Under the pieces are notes generated by a model. The model was given only the letters and a program-made list of their open reading frames with translations. It searched no databases and was not told the DNA's origin. Position numbers and translations under genes: made by a program. DNA of 64,000 bases from Oerskovia douganii (GTDB lineage Bacteria; Actinomycetota; Actinomycetes; Actinomycetales; Cellulomonadaceae), in NCBI RefSeq assembly GCF_015142735.1, contig NZ_JACSPN010000007.1, forward strand, positions 111,723 to 175,722, read 5' to 3'. Below, piece by piece: positions 28,996 to 38,916 of the stretch (its first letter is position 1; each line of letters starts with the position of its first letter).

Positions 28996-31074
28996 TCACG
29001 GGTTGGGAGAAGGCTCTCCGCCCTGGTCGTTCCCGCCGTCGTCACCCGCGGGCGGTCCGGACGAGATCACGACGTCGACCTTCGAATTGACGTCCAGGAC
29101 CGCGCTCTCGCCGGGGTTCGAGGAGATGACCCGGCCCTTGGCGACCTCCGAGGACTCCTCCTCGCTGGTGTTCCCCAGCACGAGCTTGCGGGCGGCCAGC
29201 GCCTGCTCGGCCTGGGAGAGCGTCATGCCGAAGATGTCCGGGACGTTCGTCTTCTCGATCGTCGGCTCCTCGGGCGCCGCCTTCGCGAGGACGACGTTGA
29301 CCTTCGAACCCTGGCTGACGAGATTGCCGGAGCCGGGGTTCTGATCGATGACCGTGCCGACGGCCTCGTCGCTCTCTTCCGTGCTGAAGGCGGCGACCAG
29401 GCCCACGTCGTCGAGCGCCTTCTTCGCGTCGGCCTCCGACAGACCGTCCAGGTCGGGCACCGCGACGAGCCCCGTCGAGATGTAGAGCTTGACGGTCCCT
29501 CCGGCCTCGATGCTCTGCCCGGCCGTCGGGTCGGAACGAGTCACCAGCCCCTTGGCGACGGTCGTGCCGTCCTCCTGCTCGACGTTCGGGTCGACCACGA
29601 GCCCCTGGTTCGTGAGCGCGGTGCGCGCGGCATCCTGCGAGAGGCCGGCGACGTCGGGGACGATCACCGCATCCGGGCCGGCCGAGAAGAAGACCGTGAC
29701 CTCGGTACCCTCGCGGACGGACTCCCCGCTCTCCGGCGACGACCGGACGAGCGTCCCCTCGGGCTCCTGCGACTCCTGGTCGAACGCCTGGAGGAACCCC
29801 AGGTTCACCGCCTTCAGGGCGGCCTCGGCCTGCTCGGGCGTCATGGTCGACGTCAACGTGGGGACGGTGACCATCTTGGGTCCCTTGTCGTCCTGGCCGC
29901 CGATCACGATCATGGTGATGATCGCGGCCAGCGCGACGACCCCCACCGCGATGAGCGCCCACATGAGGCCCCGCTTCTTGCGCGACCCGTCGTCCTCGGC
30001 GTCCTCGTCGGTGGGTGCCCCCCCGGGCTGCTGCCCCGGGGGGACGGCAGAGGGGAACGCCGCGGTCTGCTCCCAGGGGTTCGGTGCCCCCGCGACGGCG
30101 GGGCTCATGACCTGGGTCGCGTTCTCGAGCGGGCCCTGCACCTGGGTCGCCGCGAGGGCACCAGCACCTGCGGCGGCCGCTGCCGCGACGCCGAGAGCGG
30201 GGGCCGTGATGTGACCGCCACGGACCGCGTTCTCGAGGTCGTTGCGGAACTCCGCGGCGCTGCTGTAGCGGGCCGTGCGCTCCTTGGCGAGCGCCTTGAG
30301 CGTGATGCGGTCGAGGACCTCGGGAACGTCGGGAGCGAGGTCGCTCGGCTTGGCCGGGGCCTCGCGAACGTGCTGGTACGCGACCGCGACCGGGGAGTCC
30401 CCGATGAACGGCGGACGACCGGTGAGCAGCTCGAACAGCAGGCAGCCCGTCGAGTAGAGGTCGCTGCGTGCGTCGACCGTCTCGCCGCGGGCCTGCTCGG
30501 GAGACAGGTACTGCGCGGTGCCGATCACGGCGTGCGTCTGCGTCATGGTCGCCGCGGAGTCCGCGACGGCACGCGCGATGCCGAAGTCCATGACCTTGAC
30601 GGCGCCCGTCGGGGTGATCATGACGTTGGCGGGCTTGATGTCACGGTGCACGATGCCGGCGTGGTGCGAGTACTCGAGGGCCGAGAGCACGCCCGCGGTG
30701 ATCTCGATGGCCTCGTCGATCGGGACGGCCTGACCGTCGCCGAGGATGTCGCGGACGGTGTGGCCCTCGACGTACTCCATGACGATGAACGGCACGTGCG
30801 CCGTCGCACCACCGGGCTCGACGTGCGTGTCCTCGCCCGTGTCGTACACCGCGACGATCGCGGGGTGGTTCAGGGCCGCCGCGGCCTGGGCCTCACGACG
30901 GAACCGCGCCAGGAAGGACGGGTCGCGCGCGAGGTCCGATCGCAGGATCTTGATCGCCACGGTCCGTCCGAGACGGGTGTCGTGGCCGATGTGCACCTCG
31001 GCCATACCGCCTCGGCCGATGAGCTCACCGACCTCGTACCGGCCGGCAAGTACCCGGGGAGCGTTGTCCACCAC
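28996..31074 (-). CDS. pknB: Serine/threonine protein kinase with four PASTA domains (PknB)
   Basis: Membrane kinase of 692 aa that senses peptidoglycan fragments and phosphorylates cell-wall and division proteins. The kinase domain (about 13-280) has IGRGGMAEV, ATP-binding K42, HRDIKPAN with catalytic D145, and DFG at 163-165. A juxtamembrane linker of about 90 residues and one membrane helix (GLMWALIAVGVVALAAI) follow. Four extracellular PASTA repeats then start near VTVPTL, VIVPDV, VAVPDL and TNVPDI. It abuts pknA (start 31074, stop of pknA 31075) and ends the operon. Confidence 0.97.
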   Translation of the reverse strand: MVDNAPRVLAGRYEVGELIGRGGMAEVHIGHDTRLGRTVAIKILRSDLARDPSFLARFRREAQAAAALNHPAIVAVYDTGEDTHVEPGGATAHVPFIVMEYVEGHTVRDILGDGQAVPIDEAIEITAGVLSALEYSHHAGIVHRDIKPANVMITPTGAVKVMDFGIARAVADSAATMTQTHAVIGTAQYLSPEQARGETVDARSDLYSTGCLLFELLTGRPPFIGDSPVAVAYQHVREAPAKPSDLAPDVPEVLDRITLKALAKERTARYSSAAEFRNDLENAVRGGHITAPALGVAAAAAAGAGALAATQVQGPLENATQVMSPAVAGAPNPWEQTAAFPSAVPPGQQPGGAPTDEDAEDDGSRKKRGLMWALIAVGVVALAAIITMIVIGGQDDKGPKMVTVPTLTSTMTPEQAEAALKAVNLGFLQAFDQESQEPEGTLVRSSPESGESVREGTEVTVFFSAGPDAVIVPDVAGLSQDAARTALTNQGLVVDPNVEQEDGTTVAKGLVTRSDPTAGQSIEAGGTVKLYISTGLVAVPDLDGLSEADAKKALDDVGLVAAFSTEESDEAVGTVIDQNPGSGNLVSQGSKVNVVLAKAAPEEPTIEKTNVPDIFGMTLSQAEQALAARKLVLGNTSEEESSEVAKGRVISSNPGESAVLDVNSKVDVVISSGPPAGDDGGNDQGGEPSPNP

Positions 31075-32781
31075 TTAGGAGTCCTTCGATGTCGGGGCCG
31101 AGGACGCAGACGTCCCCGGCACAGTACTGAGCATCATCCCATCGTCGGACGCCAGGTCCGGGGACGAAGACAACGATCTGGTCACGTTCGAGGCCGCTGA
31201 GGCGCCCTCTGAACGCTGGTCGCCGCCCCCGGCGAGGGTCGCGACCAGCACGACCAGCAGCAGGCCCAGGAGGGCGAGGAGCGGCCACGAGAACCCCTTG
31301 GCGAAGCCGCCGATCCGCTGACCGGTCGTGGTCGACGTCCGGACGGGCGGCGCGTCCTGGGACGCGCGCCTGCGCTCGGCGCGCGTGACTCCCGCGGCGA
31401 CCGCCCGGTGGGGACCGGTCTCGCGGGACGTGCGCGACGCCGTCGGGCCGGATTCTGCGGGGCGCGGGCGTGCGGCCGACGCGGCCGCGTGCATCTCACG
31501 ACGGGGCGGGTACGAGCGGGGGGCCGGAGGGGCTGCCGGGGGCGCCTGGTCCGGCGCGGCCGTCGAGCGCTCCCACGGGAGCGCGCTCGCCTCGGTCGGC
31601 TCGGCCTCTGCCACGGGCGGGACGGATGGGGGCGGGGGCGGCGGGGGGAAGGCCTGACCGTCGAAGACGGGGGAGCTCGACGTCGCCGACGCCGCCGACG
31701 GTGCGGAGAGGGCGGAGTGACCCGAGTAGCCCGACGTCGACTGCGCCGACTGCGCCGACCAGGCGGAACGGGTCGAACCCTCCGCGTCCTGCGAGCGCGC
31801 CGAGGACACCGTGGGCAGCGGGCGCGAACGCAGCTCCTCCGGGATCTCGAGGGGCGTCGGCGAGCTGGGCTGCGCGGGTGCCCCGTGCCGGGCGGGCTGG
31901 GTGCGGCGCGAACGACGCGACGCTCCCCCGGCCCGCGCGGTGGCACCCCACGGGTCCCGTGCGATGGTCTCGACGAGGTCGTCGAGGGTCTCGGCGAGGG
32001 CCGAGGCCGGCATGGGGCGCGCCTTGGGGTCCTTCGCGAGCATCGCGTAGATGAGCGACGCCAACGACGGGTGCACGTGCGCGGGCAGCGGCGGCACCTT
32101 CTCGTTGACGTGCGCGACCGCGATGTCGACCGGGGTCGTGCCCGTGAACGGCCTGTTCCCCGCGACCGACTCGTACGCCACGATCCCCAGCGCGTACACG
32201 TCCGACGCCCCGGTCGCGGCCTGGCCGATCGCCTGCTCGGGGGACAGGTACTGGGCCGTGCCCATGACCATGCCCGTCGCGGTCATGGGGACCTGGTTCG
32301 CGGCGAGAGAGACCCCGAAGTCGGTGATCTTCACGACCCCGCGCGGCTCGAGCAGGATGTTGCCGGGCTTGACGTCACGGTGCACCACACCCGCCACGTG
32401 CGCGGCGTGCAGCGCCCGCGCGGTCTGCGCCAGGATGGGCAGCAGCTTCGAGGGCGCGAGGACGGGCTCGCGCTCCAGGAGGTCCGCCATGGGCTCGCCC
32501 ATGACGAGCTCCATGACGAGGTAGCCCGACTGGTTCTGCTCGCCGTAGTCGTACATCTGGGCGATGTTCGGGTGGGACAGGGCTGCGCTGTTGCGCGCCT
32601 CCGTCCGCAGGCGCTCGAGGAAGTCCTCGTTGCCCGCGTACTCCTCGCGGAGGAGCTTGACCGCGACCTCGCGGCCGAGCGCGCGGTCGTTCGCGACCCA
32701 CACCTCGCCCATGCCGCCGATCGCGATGCGGCGGACCAGGCGGTAGCGGTCGCCCAGGGCCAGGCCCTCGACGGGCCTCAC
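31075..32781 (-). CDS. pknA: Serine/threonine protein kinase (PknA)
   Basis: Kinase of 568 aa partnered with PknB in growth and division control. The N-terminal kinase domain has IAIGGMGEVW, VAVKLL, HRDVKPGN and DFGVSLA. A disordered Ser/Pro/Ala-rich linker (about 280-500) leads to one membrane helix near the C-terminus (FSWPLLALLGLLLVVLVATL) and a short extracellular tail with no PASTA repeats. It overlaps pbpA by 4 bp and abuts pknB. Confidence 0.96.
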   Translation of the reverse strand: MRPVEGLALGDRYRLVRRIAIGGMGEVWVANDRALGREVAVKLLREEYAGNEDFLERLRTEARNSAALSHPNIAQMYDYGEQNQSGYLVMELVMGEPMADLLEREPVLAPSKLLPILAQTARALHAAHVAGVVHRDVKPGNILLEPRGVVKITDFGVSLAANQVPMTATGMVMGTAQYLSPEQAIGQAATGASDVYALGIVAYESVAGNRPFTGTTPVDIAVAHVNEKVPPLPAHVHPSLASLIYAMLAKDPKARPMPASALAETLDDLVETIARDPWGATARAGGASRRSRRTQPARHGAPAQPSSPTPLEIPEELRSRPLPTVSSARSQDAEGSTRSAWSAQSAQSTSGYSGHSALSAPSAASATSSSPVFDGQAFPPPPPPPSVPPVAEAEPTEASALPWERSTAAPDQAPPAAPPAPRSYPPRREMHAAASAARPRPAESGPTASRTSRETGPHRAVAAGVTRAERRRASQDAPPVRTSTTTGQRIGGFAKGFSWPLLALLGLLLVVLVATLAGGGDQRSEGASAASNVTRSLSSSPDLASDDGMMLSTVPGTSASSAPTSKDS

Positions 32782-34241
32782 TTGTTCAACACCGCCTCCA
32801 TCACGGCCTTCGCGATCGGGGCAGCCACCGCACCGCCGGTCGCCTCGCTGCCGGAGTCGCCGCCGTTCTCGACGATGACCGCGACCGCGACCTGAGGATC
32901 CGTGGTGGGAGCGAAGCCCGTGAACCAGGCGTGCGGGGCGGCGTCGGGCTGGTGCTGGGCGGTCCCGGTCTTGCCCGCGACCTGGACACCGTTGATGCGC
33001 GCGGCCTTGGCCGAGCCGTTCTCGACGACGCCGACCATCATGGTCGTGAGCTGCTGCGCGACCGTCGGGGAGACCGAGGTCCGCAGGAGCGACGGCTCGG
33101 TCTGCTCGACGACCTCGAGGTCGGCGCCGCGGATCGTCTGCACCGTGTAGGGCGTCATCTGCTTGCCGCCGTTGGCGATCGCGGACGCGACCATGGCCAT
33201 CTGGAGCGGCGTGACCCGCACGTCGCCCTGCCCGATCGAGGCGCGGGCGAGCTGCCCGGCGTCGTCGGTGGTCTCCGCGTCGGGGAAGTGGCTCTTGGTG
33301 ACGCCCATGGGGATGTCGAGGGGGGCGTCGAAGCCGAACGCCTCCGCCTGGTCGCGCATGGCGTCGCCGCCCAGCGTGACGCCGAGGTCAGCGAACGCCG
33401 TGTTGCAGGAGATGCGCATGGCGTCGGCGAGCGTCTGCTCGCCGTCCGGAGAGCAGCGGGCGCTCCCGAAGTTGCGCATGACGGCGGTCGAGTTGGGGTA
33501 CTGGTAGACGTCGGGGGCCGGGATGACGGTCTCCGGCGTGTACCGGCCCGACTCGAGCGCGGCCGCCGCGGTCACGACCTTGAACGTCGAACCGGGCGGG
33601 TACGTGGCGCCCGCGATGGCGCGGTTCACGAGCGGGTCCCCGTCGGCGTTGATGAGCGACTGGTAGGCCTCGCTCGCGGCCTTGGTGTCGTGGGTCGCGA
33701 GGACGTTCGGGTCGTACGACGGCTTGGAGACCATCGCGAGGATCTTCCCCGTCGCGGGCTCGATCGCGACGACCGCGCCGCGCTGCTCGCCGAGCGCGTC
33801 CCACGCGGCCTGCTGGGCCGCGGGGTCGATCGTGAGCTCGACCGACGCGCCCTGGGGCTTCTGGCCCGTGATGAGCCCCTGGAGGCGGTCGATCCACAGC
33901 GTGCTCGCCTGGCCGTTGAGGAAGTCGTTCTCGGAGCGCTCGATCGCGCTGGTCCCGTTGACGATCGAGAAGAAGCCCGTGACGTGCCCGTAGAGGAGGC
34001 CGTTCGTGTACGAGCGCTGGTACCCGTACGGGTCGTCGACCGGTGTCGACAGCGCGACGGACTCCCCCGCGACCACGATCGGGCCGCGGAAGTTCCCGTA
34101 CTCGCGGTAGACCTGCCGGCTGTTGCGGGGGTCGTTGTTGAGCGAGTCGGCCTGGACGAACTGGATGTAGGTGGTCGAGACCATGAGTGCCAGGAACATC
34201 ACGAGCACGACGGTCGCCACACGGCGCAGGGGGACGTTCAC
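32778..34241 (-). CDS. pbpA: Penicillin-binding protein, class B transpeptidase (PbpA)
   Basis: Peptidoglycan cross-linking enzyme of 487 aa. One N-terminal membrane anchor (VATVVLVMFLALMVSTTY) is followed by a dimerisation domain and the transpeptidase domain. The three active-site motifs are STFK (nucleophile Ser, in YPPGSTFKVV), SCN (ISCNTAFADLG) and KTG (VAGKTGTAQHQ). It is coupled to rodA by a 4-bp overlap, the usual SEDS-PBP pair. Confidence 0.97.
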   Translation of the reverse strand: MNVPLRRVATVVLVMFLALMVSTTYIQFVQADSLNNDPRNSRQVYREYGNFRGPIVVAGESVALSTPVDDPYGYQRSYTNGLLYGHVTGFFSIVNGTSAIERSENDFLNGQASTLWIDRLQGLITGQKPQGASVELTIDPAAQQAAWDALGEQRGAVVAIEPATGKILAMVSKPSYDPNVLATHDTKAASEAYQSLINADGDPLVNRAIAGATYPPGSTFKVVTAAAALESGRYTPETVIPAPDVYQYPNSTAVMRNFGSARCSPDGEQTLADAMRISCNTAFADLGVTLGGDAMRDQAEAFGFDAPLDIPMGVTKSHFPDAETTDDAGQLARASIGQGDVRVTPLQMAMVASAIANGGKQMTPYTVQTIRGADLEVVEQTEPSLLRTSVSPTVAQQLTTMMVGVVENGSAKAARINGVQVAGKTGTAQHQPDAAPHAWFTGFAPTTDPQVAVAVIVENGGDSGSEATGGAVAAPIAKAVMEAVLNK

Positions 34242-35839
34242 AGGTTCTTCCGCTCGGTGTCGTCGATGATCTCGGTCGCCCCGGTCATCGGGCCCTCAGC
34301 GTTCTCGGGCAGGTCGGTGCGCACGACCTGCGTCGGGTGGTCCTGGGAGGGACCACCCCGTGCAGGCCCGACGGCGGCGCGCGCCTCGCCCGCGTCGACG
34401 GCCTCCTGCGAGCGCGAACCGACCGCGACGGGCTGGCTGCCCGAGGTCGGGCCGGCGGCGTGGGCCGCCACCTGCCCGCGGACGGGCAGCGACGAGGGTC
34501 GACGGGCGTTGTCGGAGATGCGGAGCAGGAGGCCGATCACGAGCCAGTTCGCGAGCAGCGAGGACCCGCCGTGCGCGACGAACGGCATGGTCAGACCCGT
34601 GAGCGGGATGATGCGGGTGATCCCGCCGATCACGACGAAGAGCTGCCACGCCATGACGAACGCGAGGCCACCCGCGAGGAGCTTGCCGAACCCGTCACGC
34701 ACCCCGATCGCGGTGCGCAGACCACGCTCGACGAGCACGAGGTACATGACGAGGATCGCGAGGAGTCCCGCGAGGCCGAGCTCCTCGCCCAGCGAGGTGT
34801 AGATGAAGTCGGAGTTGGCGTACGGCACCAGGCGGGGGTAGCCCTGGCCCCAGCCGGTGCCGGTCAGGCCACCGTTCGCGAGACCGAACATCCCGCCCAC
34901 GAGCTGGCCGGAACCACCCGGGCTGCGACCGAAGATCTCGGGGTCGAGGGGGTGGAGCCACACGTCGACGCGTGCGGCCACGTGCGGGAACACCGAGGCC
35001 GCGACGACCGCGCCCACCGCGAACATGCTCAGGCCGATCACGACCCAGCTGAAGCGCTCGGTCGCGATGTACAGCATGGCGACGAAGAGGCCGAAGAACA
35101 GCAGCGACGTCCCCAGGTCGCGCTCGAAGATGAGCACCGCGAGCGAGGCGCCCCACACGATGACCAGGGGGCCCAGGTCGCGCAGGCGCGGCAGCTGGAG
35201 CCCCAGGACCTTGGGGCCGGCGAGCGCGAGCGTGTCCCGGTTGGTCACGAGGTACCCCGCGAAGAAGATCGCGAAGGCGATCTTGGCGAACTCCGCCGGC
35301 TGGAGCGAGAAGTCCGCGATGTTGACCCAGATCCGGGCGCCGTTGATGTTCTGCCCGATCCCGGGGAGCAGCGGCATCATGACGAGCACCAGGCCGACGA
35401 TCATGGCCGTGTACGAGTACTTGCGCAGGGTGCGGTGGTCCTTGAGGAACCACACGACCGCGCACGCGGCCACGACGCCGAGGGCGGTCCACATGAACTG
35501 CCTCGACGCGAACTCCTTGGTGCTGCCGACGAGCTGGCCACCGATGTCGAGGCGGCTGATCATCGCGAGACCGAGCCCGTTGAGCGCGACGACGACGGGG
35601 AGCATCACCTGGTCGGCGTAGGGCGCCTTGATCCGCAGGACCACGTGACCGACGACGGCGAGCGCGACGAGCCCCAGGCTGTACGGGACGAACTGCTCGG
35701 GGACCTCGTCGAGCAGACCGAAACCCACGAGGGCGTAGGCGCCGATCCCGATCGCGAGGGCGAGCACGAGGAGGCCGGCCTCCGCGCCTCGCGACGGGCG
35801 CTTCGCCGGGCGCGCCGCGTGCGGCTCGACCGTGGCCAT
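34238..35839 (-). CDS. rodA: SEDS glycosyltransferase, FtsW/RodA/SpoVE family
   Basis: Polytopic peptidoglycan polymerase of 533 aa that works with the adjacent PBP. About ten hydrophobic segments are visible. NINGARIWVNIADFSLQPAEFAKIA is reduced here to its key part SLQPAEFAKIA, the SEDS signature, and PLTGLTMPFVAHGGSSL is the conserved C-terminal loop. The ATG at 35839 shares a base with the pstP stop (TGATG). An open frame continues upstream, but that part is the shadow of pstP. RodA is preferred over FtsW because of the operon context. Confidence 0.95.
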   Translation of the reverse strand: MATVEPHAARPAKRPSRGAEAGLLVLALAIGIGAYALVGFGLLDEVPEQFVPYSLGLVALAVVGHVVLRIKAPYADQVMLPVVVALNGLGLAMISRLDIGGQLVGSTKEFASRQFMWTALGVVAACAVVWFLKDHRTLRKYSYTAMIVGLVLVMMPLLPGIGQNINGARIWVNIADFSLQPAEFAKIAFAIFFAGYLVTNRDTLALAGPKVLGLQLPRLRDLGPLVIVWGASLAVLIFERDLGTSLLFFGLFVAMLYIATERFSWVVIGLSMFAVGAVVAASVFPHVAARVDVWLHPLDPEIFGRSPGGSGQLVGGMFGLANGGLTGTGWGQGYPRLVPYANSDFIYTSLGEELGLAGLLAILVMYLVLVERGLRTAIGVRDGFGKLLAGGLAFVMAWQLFVVIGGITRIIPLTGLTMPFVAHGGSSLLANWLVIGLLLRISDNARRPSSLPVRGQVAAHAAGPTSGSQPVAVGSRSQEAVDAGEARAAVGPARGGPSQDHPTQVVRTDLPENAEGPMTGATEIIDDTERKNL

Positions 35840-37233
35840 CAGGGCGCCGCCGGGGGTGCGGCCGGTTCGTCGGTGCCCGCCGGGGCGGCAGGATCCGGCG
35901 TCGGTTCGGGAGTCGGCGTCGGCGTCGCGGTGTCCGGGGTCGTCGCTTCCTCGGTGTCGGGCTGGGCGTCGGCGACGAGGCGGCTCGCGCGCTCGCGCGC
36001 GTCGTCGAAGGACGTGGCGCTGATGGTCTCGTGGAGTCGGTCCACGACGTAGGGCGGCAGGTCGTCGACCTTGGCCCCCGTGAGCTCGATCGGCGTGGAC
36101 AGCGTCAGCGGGCCGGCGCTCGTCGGGACGCCCCGGAACACGGCGACCTGGCCGTCGGCGACCCCGACGTAGTACTGCTCCTGCGTCCAGCGGTATCCGT
36201 ACAGGGCGCCCGCCCCGATCCCGGCGAGGACGACGAGCGTCACCACGGGGGCGATCCACCGCTTCGTGCGCTTGGCCGGGCGGACGTCGGAGTCGTCCCC
36301 TGCGGTCCCGGTGCTGCTCGTCTCCTGCCCGGTACCCGCCGGCTCGCCGTCCTCGGGCTGCTTGCCCGTGTCGTTCGCCGTCGCGACGAGCGTCGCGGCA
36401 CGGGCGGCGGGGCCGTCCTGGGCCGACGTCGGGCGGTCCCGGTCGATCGCGGCGGAGCCGACGACGACGGGTGACGTCGAGGGCCCGGCCCCGTCGGGAA
36501 GGGTGTCCAGGTCGACGACGTCGACCACCACGACCGTCACGTTGTCCGTGCTGCCCGCGCGCAGCGCGAGGTGCAGGAGGCGCTCGGCGCACTCGTCGGT
36601 GTCCTCGACGGAGACGAGGGTCTGCTCGAGGGTCTCGAGGCTCACGAAGCCCGAGAGACCGTCCGAGCACAGCATCCAGCGGTCACCGGGGCGTGCCTCA
36701 CGGACCGACATGTCGGGCGTGAGGTCGACGTCGAAGTCGCCGAGGACCCGCATCACGACGTTGCGCTGCGGGTGGTAGTCGGCCTCCTCCGGGGTGATCC
36801 GGCCCGTGTCGACGAGGTGCTGGACGAACGTGTGGTCGGTCGTGACCTGGGTCAGGACCCCGTCGCGCAGCAGGTAGGCGCGCGAGTCGCCCAGGTGCGC
36901 CATCGCGAGCGTGTTGCCGCTGCGCAGCAGGGCCGTGACGGTGGTGCCCATCCCGGCGAGCTCAGGGGTCTGCTCGCTGCGCTCGACCAGGTCGAGGCGC
37001 GCGTTGTCGATCGAGGACTCCAGCAGGGCGAGCGCCTCGTCGGGACGGTGGGACTCGCCGTCGAGCGGGGCCAGGGCGGCGACCGCGAGGGACGACGCGA
37101 CGTCGCCGCCGGCGTGGCCCCCCATGCCGTCCGCGACGACGACCAGGTGCGGGCCGGCATAGCCCGAGTCCTGGTTGTTCGACCGGACAAGGCCCACGTC
37201 GGACAGGGCCGCGTACTTCAGTGCGATGTTCAT
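35839..37233 (-). CDS. pstP: PP2C-type Ser/Thr phosphatase (PstP)
   Basis: Metal-dependent phosphatase of 464 aa that reverses PknA/PknB phosphorylation. Metal-binding motifs are VADGMGGHAGGD, AHLGDSRAYL, MLCSDGLSG and GSTDNVTVVVV. A linker leads to a membrane helix (WIAPVVTLVVLAGIGAGALYG) at about 330 and an extracellular tail that ends in repeated Thr-Pro. It starts 6 bp after fhaB and overlaps rodA by 1 bp. Confidence 0.96.
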   Translation of the reverse strand: MNIALKYAALSDVGLVRSNNQDSGYAGPHLVVVADGMGGHAGGDVASSLAVAALAPLDGESHRPDEALALLESSIDNARLDLVERSEQTPELAGMGTTVTALLRSGNTLAMAHLGDSRAYLLRDGVLTQVTTDHTFVQHLVDTGRITPEEADYHPQRNVVMRVLGDFDVDLTPDMSVREARPGDRWMLCSDGLSGFVSLETLEQTLVSVEDTDECAERLLHLALRAGSTDNVTVVVVDVVDLDTLPDGAGPSTSPVVVGSAAIDRDRPTSAQDGPAARAATLVATANDTGKQPEDGEPAGTGQETSSTGTAGDDSDVRPAKRTKRWIAPVVTLVVLAGIGAGALYGYRWTQEQYYVGVADGQVAVFRGVPTSAGPLTLSTPIELTGAKVDDLPPYVVDRLHETISATSFDDARERASRLVADAQPDTEEATTPDTATPTPTPEPTPDPAAPAGTDEPAAPPAAP

Positions 37234-37239
37234 GGCGCG

Positions 37240-37752
37240 CTACCGCTGCAGCTCGACGACGCTCTGACCGACCCGCACTCCCACGCCGGGCGGCAGGGGT
37301 TCGATCCCGGAGATGCGCCGCTCGTTGATGTACGTGCCGTTGGTCGATCCGAGGTCCTCCACGTACCAGGTGCCACCCTGCGGGAAGATCCGGGCGTGCC
37401 GGGACGACGAGTAGTCGTCGTCGAGGACGAGCGTGCAGCTCGGTGCGCGCCCCAGCAGGATCGAGGAGGTGGAGAGCGGGACCGTGGTGCCGCGCAACGG
37501 GCCCGCCGTCACGACGAGGCGCGTCGGACCCGTCGGTGCAGGGGCTGCCGGGGTCGGGGCGGAGGCGGGCGCGGAACGGGACGGCGCGGCGCCGGCCGCG
37601 GCCCGCGGGGCGTCCTGGGCGCTCCGGCCCTTGCGTGCCGTGATCTTCGTGCCGTAAAGGTCGCGTCGCAGCACACCGATCGCGGCGAACACGAACACCC
37701 ACAGGAGGACCAGGAATCCCAGCCGCAGCAGGGTGAACGTCAGCTCGGTCAT
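37240..37752 (-). CDS. fhaB: FHA-domain membrane protein FhaB/FipA
   Basis: A 170-aa protein with an N-terminal membrane helix (LLRLGFLVLLWVFVFAAIGVL), a Pro/Ala linker and a C-terminal FHA domain that reads phosphothreonine (LGRAPSCTLVLDDDYSSSRHARI ... EDLGSTNGTYIN in shorter form: SSRHARI and GSTNGTY). In mycobacteria it links PknA signalling to FtsZ and FtsQ. It lies 10 bp after fhaA. Confidence 0.95.
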   Translation of the reverse strand: MTELTFTLLRLGFLVLLWVFVFAAIGVLRRDLYGTKITARKGRSAQDAPRAAAGAAPSRSAPASAPTPAAPAPTGPTRLVVTAGPLRGTTVPLSTSSILLGRAPSCTLVLDDDYSSSRHARIFPQGGTWYVEDLGSTNGTYINERRISGIEPLPPGVGVRVGQSVVELQR

Positions 37753-37762
37753 GCGGAGGGGA

Positions 37763-38467
37763 TCACCAATCCTCGTTGTCGGGCGCGCCCGTCCAGAACA
37801 TGATGCGGGTCCGCCCGATGGTCAGGCTGTTCCCGTCGAGCAGGGTAGCGGCCGGGACCTGATGGCCCTCGACGAACAGTCCGTTGGTCGATCCGAGGTC
37901 CGTCGCGATCACGCCGTCGGGCGTCACCCGGATCTCGAGGTGGCGACGCGAGACGCCCGGGTCGTCGACGACGATGTCCGCCTCCGAGCCGCGGCCGATG
38001 ACCGTGACCGGGCCCGTGAGGAGGTAACGCTGCCCGTCGATGTCGACCAGCGGGTGCCGCGCGCTCGGTGCAGCGCTCGTCGCCGGTGCGACGTTCCCGC
38101 GCACGCTCGCCGACCGCAGCTGGAAACGCCCGGTGTCGAGGGAGTCCTCCTGCTCGAAGGACACGCTCACGGGTCCGACGAACGCGTAGTGCTGCGACGC
38201 CGCGTGCTCCGTCACGTTGGCCGCGAGCTCGTCGGCGAGCGACTCCGCCCCCCAGCCCTCGACCTGTGCATAGTCGTCGGGCGACAGCTCGATGATGAAC
38301 TGGTTGGGCACGACGGTCCGGTCGCGGTCCACGACCGCGGCCCGGTCGTCGACCTCACGACGCAGAGCGCTCGCCAGCTCGACGGGCTTCACCTCGCTGC
38401 GCCCGACCTTGAAGGCGTTGTTGACGACGCGCTCGACGCCCTTCTCGAAACGATCCAGGACTCCCAT
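37763..38467 (-). CDS. fhaA: DUF3662 and FHA domain protein FhaA
   Basis: Cytoplasmic phosphothreonine-binding protein of 234 aa. The N-terminal DUF3662 domain begins MGVLDRFEKGVERVVNNAF, the family start, and the C-terminal FHA domain has GRGSEADIVV, GVSRRHLEI and GSTNGLFV. FhaA binds the lipid-II flippase MviN in mycobacteria. The ATG at 38467 has AGGAGG five bases upstream; an upstream extension to 38758 is open but not conserved. It is the first gene of the fhaA-fhaB-pstP-rodA-pbpA-pknA-pknB operon. Confidence 0.95.
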   Translation of the reverse strand: MGVLDRFEKGVERVVNNAFKVGRSEVKPVELASALRREVDDRAAVVDRDRTVVPNQFIIELSPDDYAQVEGWGAESLADELAANVTEHAASQHYAFVGPVSVSFEQEDSLDTGRFQLRSASVRGNVAPATSAAPSARHPLVDIDGQRYLLTGPVTVIGRGSEADIVVDDPGVSRRHLEIRVTPDGVIATDLGSTNGLFVEGHQVPAATLLDGNSLTIGRTRIMFWTGAPDNEDW

Positions 38468-38758
38468 GCCACCTCCTCCCTCATCGACGTTCCCTCGACC
38501 GGGTACACGGTCCCCGGGCAGACTACCTAGATCGTAACGACCTGAGGCCTCGCCAGGCCGGTGATCCACTGAAGTGGAGGGGGAGATCAGGGGGAGATCG
38601 GGTGCTTCGGGCGTGAGACGGGTCCGCGGGCGGGGTACTGTTCTCTCTGGTGCACCACCGGGCTCAGGTCGTGGTGGGGCGCCGGTGGAAGGTCTGGCGA
38701 GAGCGACCGACGACCGATGCAGGTCCTGGTCGGCACTCGTGATAATCTTCTGCGGCAC

Positions 38759-38841
38759 GCGCGAGTGGCGGAATGGCAGACGCGCTAGCTTCAGGTGCTA
38801 GTGTCCGAAAGGGCGTGGGGGTTCAAGTCCCCCCTCGCGCA
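38759..38841 (+). tRNA. tRNA-Leu (CAG)
   Basis: 83-nt class II tRNA: acceptor GCGCGAG with CTCGCGC and discriminator A (38841). Anticodon stem CTAGC/GCTAG with loop TTCAGGT, anticodon CAG at 38792-38794. A long variable arm follows and the T arm contains GGTTCAAGTCC. Core genes end here and accessory DNA begins, though no duplicated tRNA 3' end was found further right. Confidence 0.97.
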
Positions 38842-38878
38842 CGTGAGGGCTGTTTCCTTGGAACAGCTCAGTTGGTAA

Positions 38879-38916
38879 CGAATCTCCTGTCCGGAGTTAT
38901 CCGGGCGGGAGATTCG
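38879..38916 (+). terminator. Hairpin downstream of tRNA-Leu
   Basis: A 9-bp stem (38879-38887 with 38908-38916) with an inner CCGG/CCGG hairpin, about 40 bases after the tRNA. Likely the tRNA transcript terminator. Confidence 0.45.

Noticed and set aside
28969..31200. A 743-aa plus-strand ORF opposite pknB
   Set aside because: Shadow of the kinase gene, Arg/Asp/Leu-rich, no motif.
34238..36670. One 810-aa fused membrane protein
   Set aside because: The part upstream of 35839 is out-of-frame pstP; the true RodA start has a TGATG junction with pstP and normal length.
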